The notes under the pieces were generated by a model. It had not been told where the DNA came from. It saw only the letters and a list, made by a program, of their open reading frames with translations, and did not search any database. From Streptococcus lutetiensis (GTDB taxonomy: Bacteria > Bacillota > Bacilli > Lactobacillales > Streptococcaceae): a stretch of DNA of 64,000 nt. This document shows positions 26,729 through 35,607 of this stretch, in pieces (the stretch's first letter is position 1; the number at the start of each line of letters is the position of its first letter). Location: positions 806,001 through 870,000 of the forward strand of contig NZ_LS483403.1 of NCBI RefSeq assembly GCF_900475675.1, in the 5' to 3' direction. The translations under genes and the position numbers were made by a program.

Positions 26729-27427
26729 ATGATTCCAGCGTATATTAGAATTCATGATGCGTTAAAGAAAAAGATTGACGATGGTTTTTGGGAGATTAGT
26801 CAGCGTTTGCCGAGTGAGCGTGATTTGGCAGATGACTACGAGGTGAGTCGTATGACACTTCGTCAGGCGATTACGCTTTTGGTGGAAGAAGGGATTCTTG
26901 AGCGCCGTGTGGGTAGCGGGACTTATGTGGCGAGTCATCGTGTGCAAGAGAAGATGCGCGGGACAACGAGTTTCACAGAGATTGTGCGTTCGCAAGGCAA
27001 GACCCCGTCATCTCAGGTGGTTTCTTATCAGCGTAAGCCTGCCAATGAGACTGAGATTCAGCAGTTGCAACTGAAAACTAGTGATTATGTGGTTCGTATG
27101 GAGCGCGTGCGTTATGCGGATAATATGCCACTTGTTTTTGAGGTGGCGTCAATCCCAGAGAAGTTGATTCGTGAGTTTAAGCGTGAGGATATCGCGGAGC
27201 ATTTCTTCCAGACTTTGACGGATAACGGTTATGAGATTGGTAAGAGTCAGCAAACCATTTATGCCAAAAATGCGAGTGAGCGCGTGGCTAACTACCTTAA
27301 GGTTCCGAAAAATCATGCCGTGCTGGCTTTGACACAGGTCTCATATTTCACAGACGGCCGACCATTTGAGTACGTACACAGTCAGTATGTCGGCGACCGC
27401 TTCGAATTTTATTTGGAGAATAATTAA
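26729..27427 (+). CDS. GntR/HutC-family regulator with UTRA domain
   Basis: 232 residues. The winged helix-turn-helix (LPSERDLADDYEVSRMTLRQ, ~27-46, then GTYVASH) is followed by a UTRA effector domain from ~80 (GTTSFTEIVRSQGK ... FEYVHSQYVGDRFEFYLENN). This is the layout of NagR/YvoA-type regulators that sense sugar phosphates. The target is not evident since the neighbours are ylxM-ffh. AACGGGAG-like spacing and ATG support the start. Confidence 0.88.
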   Translation: MIPAYIRIHDALKKKIDDGFWEISQRLPSERDLADDYEVSRMTLRQAITLLVEEGILERRVGSGTYVASHRVQEKMRGTTSFTEIVRSQGKTPSSQVVSYQRKPANETEIQQLQLKTSDYVVRMERVRYADNMPLVFEVASIPEKLIREFKREDIAEHFFQTLTDNGYEIGKSQQTIYAKNASERVANYLKVPKNHAVLALTQVSYFTDGRPFEYVHSQYVGDRFEFYLENN

Positions 27428-27430
27428 AAT

Positions 27431-27459
27431 AAGAGAGCAAGTTTTCTTGCTCTCTTTTG
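27431..27459 (+). terminator. gntR terminator
   Basis: AAGAGAGCAAG / CTTGCTCTCTT stem with TTTT loop, directly after the stop. Confidence 0.88.
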
Positions 27460-27473
27460 TCATCAAATATAAA

Positions 27474-27588
27474 AAGGTTGAGAACCCTCGGGGATTTTCC
27501 TTGAAAAAATCGAGGCGGCAGCACCTCTACCTAGTGCAAATGCACTCTTTGGATAAATCGTCACCGATTTAAACTCAGTCTCAACCTT
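27474..27588 (-). ncRNA. Putative structured RNA, unidentified
   Basis: Perfect 10-bp arms AAGGTTGAGA (27474-27483) and TCTCAACCTT (27579-27588) enclose ~95 bases. Inside are at least three more helices: TAAATCG/CGATTTA, AGTGCA/TGCACT, and CCTCG...GATTTT/AAAATC...GAGG. On the minus strand the closing arm is followed by TTTTTA, and TACAAT lies just upstream (27596-27601), so a ~115-nt minus-strand RNA is plausible. It has no long reading frame. It does not match the riboswitch cores I know, nor the SRP RNA GGAAGGAAGCA loop. Confidence 0.45.
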
Positions 27589-27727
27589 GCTTTATTGTAT
27601 CATTTTAAAGAAAGTTACACTAATTTTTGCTTCTAAACTGATATCACTTACGACTTTTATGACTTATTGGATGTGATTAACCAATTCTGACTATTAAAAT
27701 TAGGCAAAATATGGTAAAATAAAGGCT

Positions 27728-28060
27728 ATGGAAATTGAAAAAACCAATCGTATGAATGCTCTTTTTGAGTTTTATGCTGCGCTTTTGACAGATAAGCAGA
27801 TGAATTATATCGAACTGTATTATGCGGATGACTATAGCTTGGCTGAGATTGCTGAGGAATTCGGTGTTAGCCGTCAGGCAGTTTATGATAATATCAAACG
27901 TACTGAAAAGATTTTAGAAGCTTATGAGATGAAGCTGCACATGTATTCGGATTATATTGTTCGCAGTCAGATTTTTGATGAGATTTTGGATAAATACCCA
28001 TCAGATGATTTCTTGAAAGAAAAGATTGCCATTTTGAGCAGTATTGATAACCGAGATTAA
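27728..28060 (+). CDS. ylxM: YlxM, putative SRP-associated helix-turn-helix protein
   Basis: 110 residues, sigma-70 region 4-like helix-turn-helix ([20 protein letters not shown], ~36-55). It is found directly upstream of ffh in streptococci, as here, with a 46-bp gap. YlxM of S. mutans influences SRP function. TATGGTAAAAT, a probable -10 region, precedes the ATG by ~15 bp. Confidence 0.93.
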   Translation: MEIEKTNRMNALFEFYAALLTDKQMNYIELYYADDYSLAEIAEEFGVSRQAVYDNIKRTEKILEAYEMKLHMYSDYIVRSQIFDEILDKYPSDDFLKEKIAILSSIDNRD

Positions 28061-28106
28061 TTTACAGATAATTGATAATTTATAGATTTAGGTAGGAGAA
28101 TTTATT

Positions 28107-29672
28107 ATGGCTTTTGAAAGTTTGACAGAACGCCTGCAAGGGGTTTTTAAAAATATTCGCGGAAAGAAAAAGCTATCTGAAAAAGATGTTCAAGAAGTAA
28201 CCAAGGAGATTCGCTTAGCTTTGCTTGAAGCTGACGTTGCTCTTCCGGTCGTTAAGACATTTATCAAACGTGTTCGTGAACGTGCTGTTGGTCATGAAAT
28301 CATTGATACGCTCGACCCAACACAACAAATCGTTAAAATCGTTAACGAAGAATTAACAGAAATCCTTGGTTCTGAAACAGCTGAGCTTGAAAAATCACCT
28401 AAAATTCCTACAATCATTATGATGGTCGGTCTTCAAGGTGCTGGTAAAACGACATTTGCTGGTAAATTGGCTAACAAGCTGATTAAAGAAGAAAATGCAC
28501 GTCCAATGATGATTGCGGCTGATATCTATCGTCCAGCAGCCATCGACCAATTGAAGACTCTTGGTAGCCAAATTAATGTTCCAGTCTTTGATATGGGAAC
28601 TGACCACTCAGCCGTTGAAATCGTAACAAACGGTCTTGCACAAGCCAAAGAAAACCACAACGACTACGTTATCATCGATACAGCTGGTCGTCTGCAAATC
28701 GATGAAGCTTTGATGCAAGAACTTCGTGATGTTAAAGCTCTTGCTAAACCAAATGAAATTCTTTTGGTTGTTGATAGCATGATTGGTCAAGAAGCTGCTA
28801 ATGTCGCTGACGAATTCAACAAACAATTGGATATCACTGGGGTTGTCTTGACTAAGATTGATGGTGATACACGTGGTGGTGCGGCACTTTCTATCCGCGA
28901 AATCACTGGTAAACCAATCAAATTCACTGGTACTGGTGAAAAAATCACTGATATCGAAACCTTCCACCCAGACCGTATGTCAAGCCGTATCCTTGGCATG
29001 GGTGATTTGCTCACATTGATCGAAAAAGCAAGTCAAGAATACGATGAAAAACGTTCAATGGAACTCGCTGAAAAAATGCGTGAAAACACCTTTGACTTTA
29101 ACGATTTCATCGAACAACTTGACCAAGTGCAAAATATGGGACCAATGGAAGATCTTCTTAAGATGGTTCCTGGTATGGCTAATAACCCTGCACTTAAAAA
29201 CTTTAAAGTCGATGAAAAAGCTGTCGCTCGTAAACGTGCTATCGTGTCATCAATGACACCTGAAGAACGTGAAAATCCTGATTTGCTAACACCTAGCCGT
29301 CGTCGTCGTATTGCAGCTGGTTCAGGTAACAGCTTTGTTGATGTCAACAAATTCATCAAAGATTTCAACCAAGCAAAACAAATGATGCAAGGTGTTATGT
29401 CTGGTGACATGGAAAAAATGATGAAAAAAATGGGAATCAATCCAAATAACCTTCCTAAAAACATGCCAAATGGTATGGATATGTCATCGCTTGAAGGCAT
29501 GATGGGTGGAAATGGTATGCCAGACCTATCAGCGCTTGGTGGAGACATGGATCTTAGCCAAATGATGGGTGGCGGATTCAAAGGTAAAATTGGTGAATTT
29601 GCTATGAAACAATCAATGAAACGCATGGCAAACAAAATGAAAAAAGCTAAGAAAAAACGCGGGAAGAAGTAA
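28107..29672 (+). CDS. ffh: Signal recognition particle GTPase
   Basis: 521 residues. The N domain and G domain carry GLQGAGKTTFAGKLA (~109), DTAGRLQ and TKIDGD. The M domain has the SRP-RNA-binding region (LTPSRRRRIAAGSG) and a methionine-rich tail with repeated MGG and GMD units before a lysine-rich end. It binds signal sequences and docks ribosomes at FtsY. AGGAG lies upstream. Confidence 0.97.
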   Translation: MAFESLTERLQGVFKNIRGKKKLSEKDVQEVTKEIRLALLEADVALPVVKTFIKRVRERAVGHEIIDTLDPTQQIVKIVNEELTEILGSETAELEKSPKIPTIIMMVGLQGAGKTTFAGKLANKLIKEENARPMMIAADIYRPAAIDQLKTLGSQINVPVFDMGTDHSAVEIVTNGLAQAKENHNDYVIIDTAGRLQIDEALMQELRDVKALAKPNEILLVVDSMIGQEAANVADEFNKQLDITGVVLTKIDGDTRGGAALSIREITGKPIKFTGTGEKITDIETFHPDRMSSRILGMGDLLTLIEKASQEYDEKRSMELAEKMRENTFDFNDFIEQLDQVQNMGPMEDLLKMVPGMANNPALKNFKVDEKAVARKRAIVSSMTPEERENPDLLTPSRRRRIAAGSGNSFVDVNKFIKDFNQAKQMMQGVMSGDMEKMMKKMGINPNNLPKNMPNGMDMSSLEGMMGGNGMPDLSALGGDMDLSQMMGGGFKGKIGEFAMKQSMKRMANKMKKAKKKRGKK

Positions 29673-29681
29673 GAACTTCAT

Positions 29682-30170
29682 ATGCTAATCGACTATGCTA
29701 AATTTTTCTTAGCCCCCAAATTTACAAACGGTAGGTGGCCAGCTTACCTCTTTACGGTCGATCAATTCTGTCATTACCTAGCCATTATCGGAATCTATCT
29801 AGCTATCTCACCTCAGCAAACCCAGCTGATCCTCAATCCCAATTGGCTTATTCTAGCTTTATTTTTCTTAATCATTACAAAGCCTATCAATATCATTTTC
29901 AAGCTCTATTTTGAACGCTACCAAGTAGAGCTTGAAGATACCAGCAGCATCTCAGGTGCTGGCGCCATGGTGGGAAATTTAGAAAGGCTCATCATCGGAA
30001 TCTTTCTCATTCTCGGGCAGTATGCGGCTATAGCTCTCGTTTTTACCGCAAAATCCATTGCCCGTTACGATATGATTTCCAAAAATCAAGGCTTTGCAGA
30101 ATATTACCTCATCGGATCCTTATTTAGCATGATCAGTGTCTTGGTAACCTACGCTTTATTAATCTTTTAA
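29682..30170 (+). pseudogene. Truncated SatE-like DUF3307 membrane protein
   Basis: 162 codons start MLIDYAKFFLAPK only 9 bp after ffh. They align with the second half of the paralog at 43.6 kb: both contain GAGA-x-(V/I)G-x-LER and the strikingly shared VFTAKSIARY and FAEYYLIGSLFS segments. About 75 N-terminal residues of the family are missing. In S. mutans the order is ylxM-ffh-satC-satD-satE, so a deletion that removed satC, satD and the start of satE is the likely history. It may still make a shortened membrane protein. Confidence 0.65.
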
Positions 30171-30179
30171 TATTCAAAA

Positions 30180-30218
30180 TGAGGTCGGTCTTTAAAGGTA
30201 TTCCAACCTCGTTTTTCA
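30180..30218 (+). terminator. Terminator-like hairpin
   Basis: GAGGTCGG pairs with CCAACCTC (one mismatch) and is followed by TTTTT. Confidence 0.6.
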
Positions 30219-30421
30219 TATTTATACAAGCTCCCAATAATAGTGGCTATTCTTTCTGAATCGGTTTATCTAAAAATCGAGAAAACGGAATCCTAAGCAT
30301 AACAAATGGATGGTAAACATCCTTTTCTTTACTTTAAACGGCATCTAAATAATATAGACAATTCTAATATTATCTGATAGACTATTAGAGTAATATTCCT
30401 ATTTAGAAAGAATTTATCCAA

Positions 30422-30964
30422 ATGCTGAAAGCATTATTTCCTTACAATTATGTTGAAGATGTCTTTGTGATCGATTATCAGAAATTATACGATAAAGGCT
30501 TTAGGGCAATCATCTTCGATATTGATCAAACACTCGTTCAACATGGTGAAGAAGCAACACCAGAGGTAGAAGACCTATTCAAAACACTCCAGACTATTGG
30601 CTTTAAGACCTTCATCTTATCAAATAATAGTCCAGAGCGGATTGAAGCATTTTTGACCAATATCAATGATACTGGATTTATCGGACTGGCAGACAAGCCC
30701 AGACCTGACCAGTACCTAAGCGCTATTAAACAACTTAGCTTGCCTAAGGAATGCATTATCTTTATCGGTGATCAAATTTTTACGGATGTCTTAGGAGCTA
30801 ATCGTGTTGGTATAGCAAGCATCCTAGTGAAATTTTTGCGACACCCTCACGAAATCAATATCGGAAAAAAGCGCAAGCTAGAATCGCTTTTTCTTAAAGT
30901 ATATGTTAAGAGCAAGCGTTACTATAATCGCTTAGGCACTATCACCAAGGTAAGGGAGCATTAA
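30422..30964 (+). CDS. YqeG-type HAD phosphatase
   Basis: 180 residues with the HAD-IIIA pattern: nucleophile motif FDIDQTLV at ~37-44, ILSNNSPER (~66), KPRPDQYLSA (~100) and GDQIFTDVLGAN (~118). This matches YqeG/GEP4-like phosphatases. The second aspartate of DxDxT is kept, so it should be active. It overlaps no gene and is followed 4 bp later by a vanW gene, suggesting one transcript. The physiological substrate is unknown. Confidence 0.85.
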   Translation: MLKALFPYNYVEDVFVIDYQKLYDKGFRAIIFDIDQTLVQHGEEATPEVEDLFKTLQTIGFKTFILSNNSPERIEAFLTNINDTGFIGLADKPRPDQYLSAIKQLSLPKECIIFIGDQIFTDVLGANRVGIASILVKFLRHPHEINIGKKRKLESLFLKVYVKSKRYYNRLGTITKVREH

Positions 30965-30968
30965 AAAT

Positions 30969-31805
30969 ATGGTATTTTGGAATAAAGATTTATTGTTTAG
31001 TGAAATAAGCCCAACGACGTATAAAATTTCGGTATATAAGGAAATCTTCAAACGCCACCTCAAGAATGCTAGGGAAAAGAAAGTTTTTGCCACAACAAAA
31101 TCTGATCAATTACTCCCCAATGTTGTCTCAGTTCACCAATCCAATCTTATCAAAAAAGGACCTGGTATTGACCCAGAACTACAATATAATAAAGCCCATA
31201 ATATCGATATTGCTTCACGAACCATGGATAAAATTATTATGGAACCTGGAGAGGAGTTCTCTTTTTGGCATCTTGTCGGCAAGATCAATGAGAAAAAAGG
31301 CTATATGGATGGTCGTGTCATCATTGGCGATAGTGTAGAAGCTGAAACAGGTGGGGGACTTTGTAACTTAGCAAATACGCTCAATTTACTGATTTTACAT
31401 AGCCCTCTTGAAATTACAGAACTAAATACACACTCAGATGCCTTAGCTGCAGACTTTGATCATCGTGTCCCATTTGCTAATGGGACATCAGTTGCTTATA
31501 ATTATGTTGATTACCGATTCAAAAACTCAACTGACCAAACAATTCAGATCTGTATGTCTGTCCAAGGTGAGACACTAGAAGCAGAATTACGTAGCGAGAA
31601 ACCGTTTGATAACCGTTACGAACTGTTAGAAGAAGATCATCATGTTATTCGCAAAAACGATAAATATTATCGTCGCTCACAAATTTATCGTCAAACTATC
31701 GATAAAAAATCTGAAGAAGTAACTGCTAAAGAATTAATTTGGGATAATAAATCACAAATTATGTTTGATCCAAAACTTATCCCTGCAGAAATGATTCGAT
31801 CATAA
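30969..31805 (+). CDS. VanW-family protein
   Basis: 278 residues. The VanW core is clear: GEEFSFWHLVGKINEKKGY, then GGGLCNLANTLNLLILHSPL and LNTHSDALAADFDHRVPFAN, followed by YRFKNST. No signal peptide is evident. VanW is named from vancomycin clusters but its function is unknown, and no van genes are present. It probably shares a promoter with the phosphatase upstream. Confidence 0.9.
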   Translation: MVFWNKDLLFSEISPTTYKISVYKEIFKRHLKNAREKKVFATTKSDQLLPNVVSVHQSNLIKKGPGIDPELQYNKAHNIDIASRTMDKIIMEPGEEFSFWHLVGKINEKKGYMDGRVIIGDSVEAETGGGLCNLANTLNLLILHSPLEITELNTHSDALAADFDHRVPFANGTSVAYNYVDYRFKNSTDQTIQICMSVQGETLEAELRSEKPFDNRYELLEEDHHVIRKNDKYYRRSQIYRQTIDKKSEEVTAKELIWDNKSQIMFDPKLIPAEMIRS

Positions 31806-31810
31806 TTCAA

Positions 31811-31856
31811 AAGAAGACCTAATACCTAAAATCCAAGGTATTAGGTCTTCTTTTTG
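31811..31856. terminator. Strong terminator after vanW
   Basis: AAGACCTAATACCT / AGGTATTAGGTCTT perfect stem with T run. Confidence 0.9.
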
Positions 31857-31918
31857 TCTTTTAAAACTTGGGGAACTCAAGGCATTTTACGGCAGTAACA
31901 AAACATAATCAGTTGGCA

Positions 31919-32605
31919 TCAGTTGTCCATATAGTCACAGACGATATCAATTTGCTCAGCAAAATCATCGCCAAATTTCTTCTCAAAGAAGGCACTCCCG
32001 ATTGTAAAAGCCCAGGGTTTAATCTCTTTGATATGGTCCAATTTTTCAAAACTATCGACGCTACCAGCCAAACAAACTGGTGCATCAACTGATTCTACAA
32101 CAGTCTTGTTTAGCAATTCTGCATCACCAGTATAGCGATAACCCAATAAATCAAATCCAAATATACCCTTAGCCAAATACTGATTTGCTTCATCAATGAA
32201 ACTATCGATTGAACCTTCCAAAACAGATGGACGTCCTGTAATATTACCTAAAAATGGCATATACTTCATCTTATTTTCCTGGCAAAATTTGTTTATTTTG
32301 TCGCTGAAAATAGTACCCATCAAAATATCACAGCAACATTCATGCGCTAATTTTGCACCCTCTAAGCCTTCCTCCTCACTGTAGGCGACAACCTCTAAAA
32401 ACGTAGTTTTACCACAAGCTTTCATGTAGCTAAATAGCTTTTTCATTTCCTCTAAGGGAAGTGGCTCCTCTTTAAACCCCCAATATTGAGCTTTTGAGTT
32501 TTTACATTGATCAAAAATCTCTGCAGCATTTAAGACCGTTAGGTCGTTATGTGTCAGCATAACAATTAATTCAGAATGTTCCACAATAAATACATACCCT
32601 TTCAA
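31919..32605 (-). CDS. Uncharacterised TIM-barrel-like protein
   Basis: 228 residues. Alternating beta/alpha segments end in barrel-type phosphate-binding patterns (CLAGSVDSFEKLDHI and WAFTIGSAFFEKKFG), as in phosphate-binding TIM barrels. Cys-rich HECCCDILMG is unusual. I cannot name the enzyme. The TTG start at 32605 has no clear ribosome binding site; a GTG about 21 bases downstream, after AAAGGG, is an alternative. It is one of the few minus-strand genes left of dif and stands alone. Confidence 0.6.
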   Translation of the reverse strand: MKGYVFIVEHSELIVMLTHNDLTVLNAAEIFDQCKNSKAQYWGFKEEPLPLEEMKKLFSYMKACGKTTFLEVVAYSEEEGLEGAKLAHECCCDILMGTIFSDKINKFCQENKMKYMPFLGNITGRPSVLEGSIDSFIDEANQYLAKGIFGFDLLGYRYTGDAELLNKTVVESVDAPVCLAGSVDSFEKLDHIKEIKPWAFTIGSAFFEKKFGDDFAEQIDIVCDYMDN

Positions 32606-32728
32606 AATAAATCATAATCAATTATAATACTATGTAATATTTCTATCAATATAACTCTTGGAAATTTCCTGACAATTTTCAAATTAAAATAATGGGTAGA
32701 ATTTATTTACAATCAGGAGAAACTTGGG

Positions 32729-33078
32729 TTAAGGATTAATAAATTTTCTACTAATCTCCAAAGTGGAATTACCCACTACAGAAATTATAGAGCCATTTTC
32801 GGTGGCTTTCTTTACGTCACAGAGTTTATTGAGGCAGTTGTGACATGGGCCTTTTTCTTTATTTTTAGGTTGTTTTTTAATATCGTGTGGGTAAACGCCA
32901 ACATACTTTTAAAATAAGCTTTAAAATCGGCTATGTGAAGTGTAGCCAACGGCAATAGCCACCTCTTTGGTTTCAAGTTGAGTTGTCATTAAGAGCTGCT
33001 CTGCTAGTGCCATACGACGTTTTTGAATATATTCGGTTATTGTCATATAGTATTTGGTTTTAAAGGCAGTTTTGAGCT
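32729..33078 (-). pseudogene. AraC-family regulator, C-terminal remnant
   Basis: Leftward translation gives LKTAFKTKYYMTITEYIQKR, RMALAEQLLMTTQLETKEVA and IAVGYTSHSRF, the double helix-turn-helix of AraC/XylS proteins. A frameshift leads to KAYFKSM, and another to VYPHDIKK, then a Cys-rich tail (CHNCLNKLC) and a stop at 32729. The N-terminal sensor domain is gone. It abuts the plus-strand EcfT remnant at 33079, so a deletion probably removed the N-termini of both. Confidence 0.8.
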
Positions 33079-33446
33079 ATGAGTGATTTAGTGGCATCTT
33101 TAAAGAAAATGAAATTTCTTGATAGTTTAATCATACCTTTGTCAGTCATGTTTCGATTTTTTTATACGCTAAAAGAAGATTATCAGCAGATCAAAGAAGC
33201 TATGTATTTACAAGGTTTAGTGACCAATCATTTTTTCATCATCCTTTACGCATGATAGAATACCGGTTTGTTCCGCTCTTGATGTGTTTATCCCGAACAG
33301 CAGATGACATGTCTATTTCAGCGATGACCAGAGGAATAGCTGTTGGTCAAGCAAGGTCTAGTATTTCAAGACCTCGTTTGAGTTTACTTGACTATTTTTG
33401 GATGCTGTTTATGTTGGTTATCCTAGTTTTGATGATTTGGAGTTAA
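33079..33446 (+). pseudogene. ECF transporter T component, remnant
   Basis: SDLVASLKKMKFLDSLIIP, then VMFRFFYTLKEDYQQIKEAM and, after a frameshift near 33240, PLRMIEYRFVPLLMCL and DDMSISAMTRGI. These are the coupling-helix region and Ala-Arg-Gly-type signature of EcfT/CbiQ proteins. The N-terminal membrane helices are missing. A final helix ends at 33446. Confidence 0.8.
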
Positions 33447-33902
33447 ATGATGCTAAAATTCAAACTTTTTCACTTACTTATGATAATTCCATTTTAGAAG
33501 ATATCAATCTCAGTTTTAAACCAGGAGAAATTTCTGTTTTAACAGGGCAGTTCAGGTTGCGGGAAAAGTAGTCTTTTAAAGGTTATTAATGGAGTGATTC
33601 TTTATTTTCAAACAGCTAAGTTATCTGGTGATATGACTTATGATGGAAAAAGTTTGCTTGACCGTGATATTTTTACTTTATCAGGTGGTGAAAAAAAGCG
33701 TTTGCTTTTGTCCATGGCTAAAGTATCTGATAAACCAATCATTATCTTAGATGAACCTAAAAGTGGCTTGTGTCGAGGACAAATGATTAACATGATTGAT
33801 ATTTTACAGCAAATGGTACCAAACGAAAAAATAATAATTATAGTTACTCATGATTACGAGTTAATCAAGAATTGTAAAGGCAAAATCATCGAATTTGTCT
33901 AA
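33447..33902 (+). pseudogene. ECF/ABC transporter ATPase, remnant
   Basis: ILEDINLSFKPGEISVLTG is followed by a frameshift near 33550 within the Walker A (SGCGKSSLLKVINGV). After DGKSLLDRDI there is an internal deletion: the next sequence is the signature motif LSGGEKKRLLLSMA, then Walker B IIILDEPKSGL and the switch histidine in IVTHDYELI. It is about half the normal length. Together with EcfT it was a vitamin or metal importer. Confidence 0.82.
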
Positions 33903-34343
33903 TAAAAAAGAACTCCGCATTTGAAAATATGGAGTTTGTATATTTGTATCCGTTTACAATGTCTAAAAAACAGAAAAGGGATAAAAATAGAAGATGTTTT
34001 AGACAGTAATATGACAGTTTTCCTAAAAAGTAATCAAAAAGTCTGTTTATTAGTAAATAATAATGAAAATTTATTGAAAATCACCTAAAAGTAGATAAAA
34101 TAAGGATTTATGTAAAAAATGATGAATATCAAAATTCAGATTGAGATTTTCCTGTGTAATTTATTTATCACTTAAAAAAGATAAAAAAGAAAAATTTTTC
34201 GAAAAAAAAGATTTTTTAAATAAGGGAATTGAAGAACAAGTAGTCCTAAAAAATCTAATTAGTGAAAAAAAGCATAAAATCAAGTGTTTGAGACAAATAT
34301 AAAAAATCAATATAAAGTACTTATTTCTAAAATTTCTCATTAC
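33903..34343. other. Eroded stretch between ECF remnants and dif
   Basis: A weak hairpin at about 33909-33937 (AACTCC ... GGAGTT) may end the ECF transcript. Beyond it only broken coding-like pieces are visible on the + strand, such as VLDSNMTVFLKSNQKV near 34000 and EKKDFLNKGIEEQVVLKNLI near 34200, separated by stops. I do not recognise them. Confidence 0.4.
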
Positions 34344-34375
34344 ATCTTTCCGAAAAACTGTAATTTTCTTGAAAA
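34344..34375. other. dif_SL-like chromosome dimer resolution site
   Basis: The ~31-bp element begins ATCTTTCCGAAAAACTGTAA and ends TTTTCTTGAAAA, very close to the dif_SL site recognised by XerS in streptococci and lactococci. It lies 55 bp upstream of xerS, the known arrangement. Gene orientation flips around this point, consistent with the replication terminus. Confidence 0.9.
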
Positions 34376-34429
34376 ACAAATCGGTCTATGATAAACTACT
34401 ATTATAAAGACATTTAGGGAGATTTATAG

Positions 34430-35500
34430 ATGAAACGTGAAAAATTACTCGAAAAAATTGATGAACTTAAAACAATCATGCCTTGGTATGTCCTAGACTA
34501 TTACCAATCAAAACTTTCTGTACCCTACAGTTTTACAACCTTGTACGAATACCTCAAAGAATATAGACGATTTTTCGAATGGATTCTTGAATCTGGTATT
34601 TCAAATGCTAAAAAAATTGCTGATGTTGAGTTAACGACTTTAGAGCATTTGTCTAAAAAAGATATGGAATCCTTCGTTCTTTATCTTCGTGAACGTCCTT
34701 CGTTAAATACCTATTCAACCAATCAAGGAGTTTCACAAACCACTATCAATCGTACCTTATCAGCACTTTCGAGCTTATTTAAGTACCTGACAGAAGAGGT
34801 CGAGGATGAAAATGGTGACCCCTACTTCTATCGAAATGTCATGAAAAAGATATCAACGAAGAAAAAGAAAGAAACCCTGGCAGCTCGCGCTGAAAATATT
34901 AAAGGAAAGCTCTTCTTAGGTGATGAAACAATGGCCTTTATCGAGTATATCGATAAAGAGTACCAAAATAAGCTCTCTCACCGTGCCCTCTCCTCCTTCC
35001 AGAAGAACAAGGAGCGAGATTTGGCAATTATCGCCCTTCTTCTTGCCTCTGGTGTTCGTCTTTCTGAGGCTGTTAATCTTGATTTGAAGGATTTACATCT
35101 GAATATGATGGTTATCGAAGTCACTCGTAAGGGGGGTAAACGCGATTCTGTGAATATTGCTGCTTTTGCCAAACCTTACCTTGAGGAGTATTTAAAAATT
35201 CGAGCGCCACGCTATAAAGCAGAAAAACAAGATCAGGCTTTATTTTTAACGGAATACCGTGGTGTTCCAAATCGTATCGATGCATCAAGTATCGAAAAAT
35301 TAGTAGCCAAATACTCACAAGACTTTAAAGTTCGAGTGACACCCCACAAGCTCCGTCACACTCTAGCAACGCGATTGTATGGCGCTACTAAATCTCAAGT
35401 TTTGGTCAGCCACCAATTGGGACATGCTAGCACCCAGGTAACTGACTTATATACCCACATCGTTAACGATGAACAAAAGAATGCCCTTGATAAATTGTAA
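34430..35500 (+). CDS. xerS: Tyrosine recombinase XerS
   Basis: 356 residues. A SAM-like N-terminal core-binding domain (~20-140) is followed by the catalytic domain with [11 protein letters not shown] (Arg), [10 protein letters not shown] (Lys), [14 protein letters not shown] (His-x-x-Arg), QLGHAS (His) and the nucleophile in TDLYTHI. It is longer than XerC/XerD, as typical of XerS. It resolves chromosome dimers alone at dif_SL, which sits immediately upstream. Confidence 0.97.
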   Translation: MKREKLLEKIDELKTIMPWYVLDYYQSKLSVPYSFTTLYEYLKEYRRFFEWILESGISNAKKIADVELTTLEHLSKKDMESFVLYLRERPSLNTYSTNQGVSQTTINRTLSALSSLFKYLTEEVEDENGDPYFYRNVMKKISTKKKKETLAARAENIKGKLFLGDETMAFIEYIDKEYQNKLSHRALSSFQKNKERDLAIIALLLASGVRLSEAVNLDLKDLHLNMMVIEVTRKGGKRDSVNIAAFAKPYLEEYLKIRAPRYKAEKQDQALFLTEYRGVPNRIDASSIEKLVAKYSQDFKVRVTPHKLRHTLATRLYGATKSQVLVSHQLGHASTQVTDLYTHIVNDEQKNALDKL

Positions 35501-35607
35501 AAAGTAATCTGGACTGTACTGTAATGAGTCCAGATTTTTATATATAAGCTTTAATTTCAAAGATAGTAAAATCTTTATTTTACATAAATAATATTACGTT
35601 TCTAAGA

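Noticed and set aside
27474..27588. SRP RNA (ffs), FMN, lysine or SAM riboswitch
   Set aside because: The GGAAGGAAGCA tetraloop region of SRP RNA and the conserved cores of these riboswitches are absent, despite a lysine-like AGAGGTGC on the minus strand.
29033..29635. 200-codon open frame antisense to ffh
   Set aside because: It lies wholly opposite the conserved M domain of ffh, has no ribosome binding site, and its openness follows from ffh codon usage.
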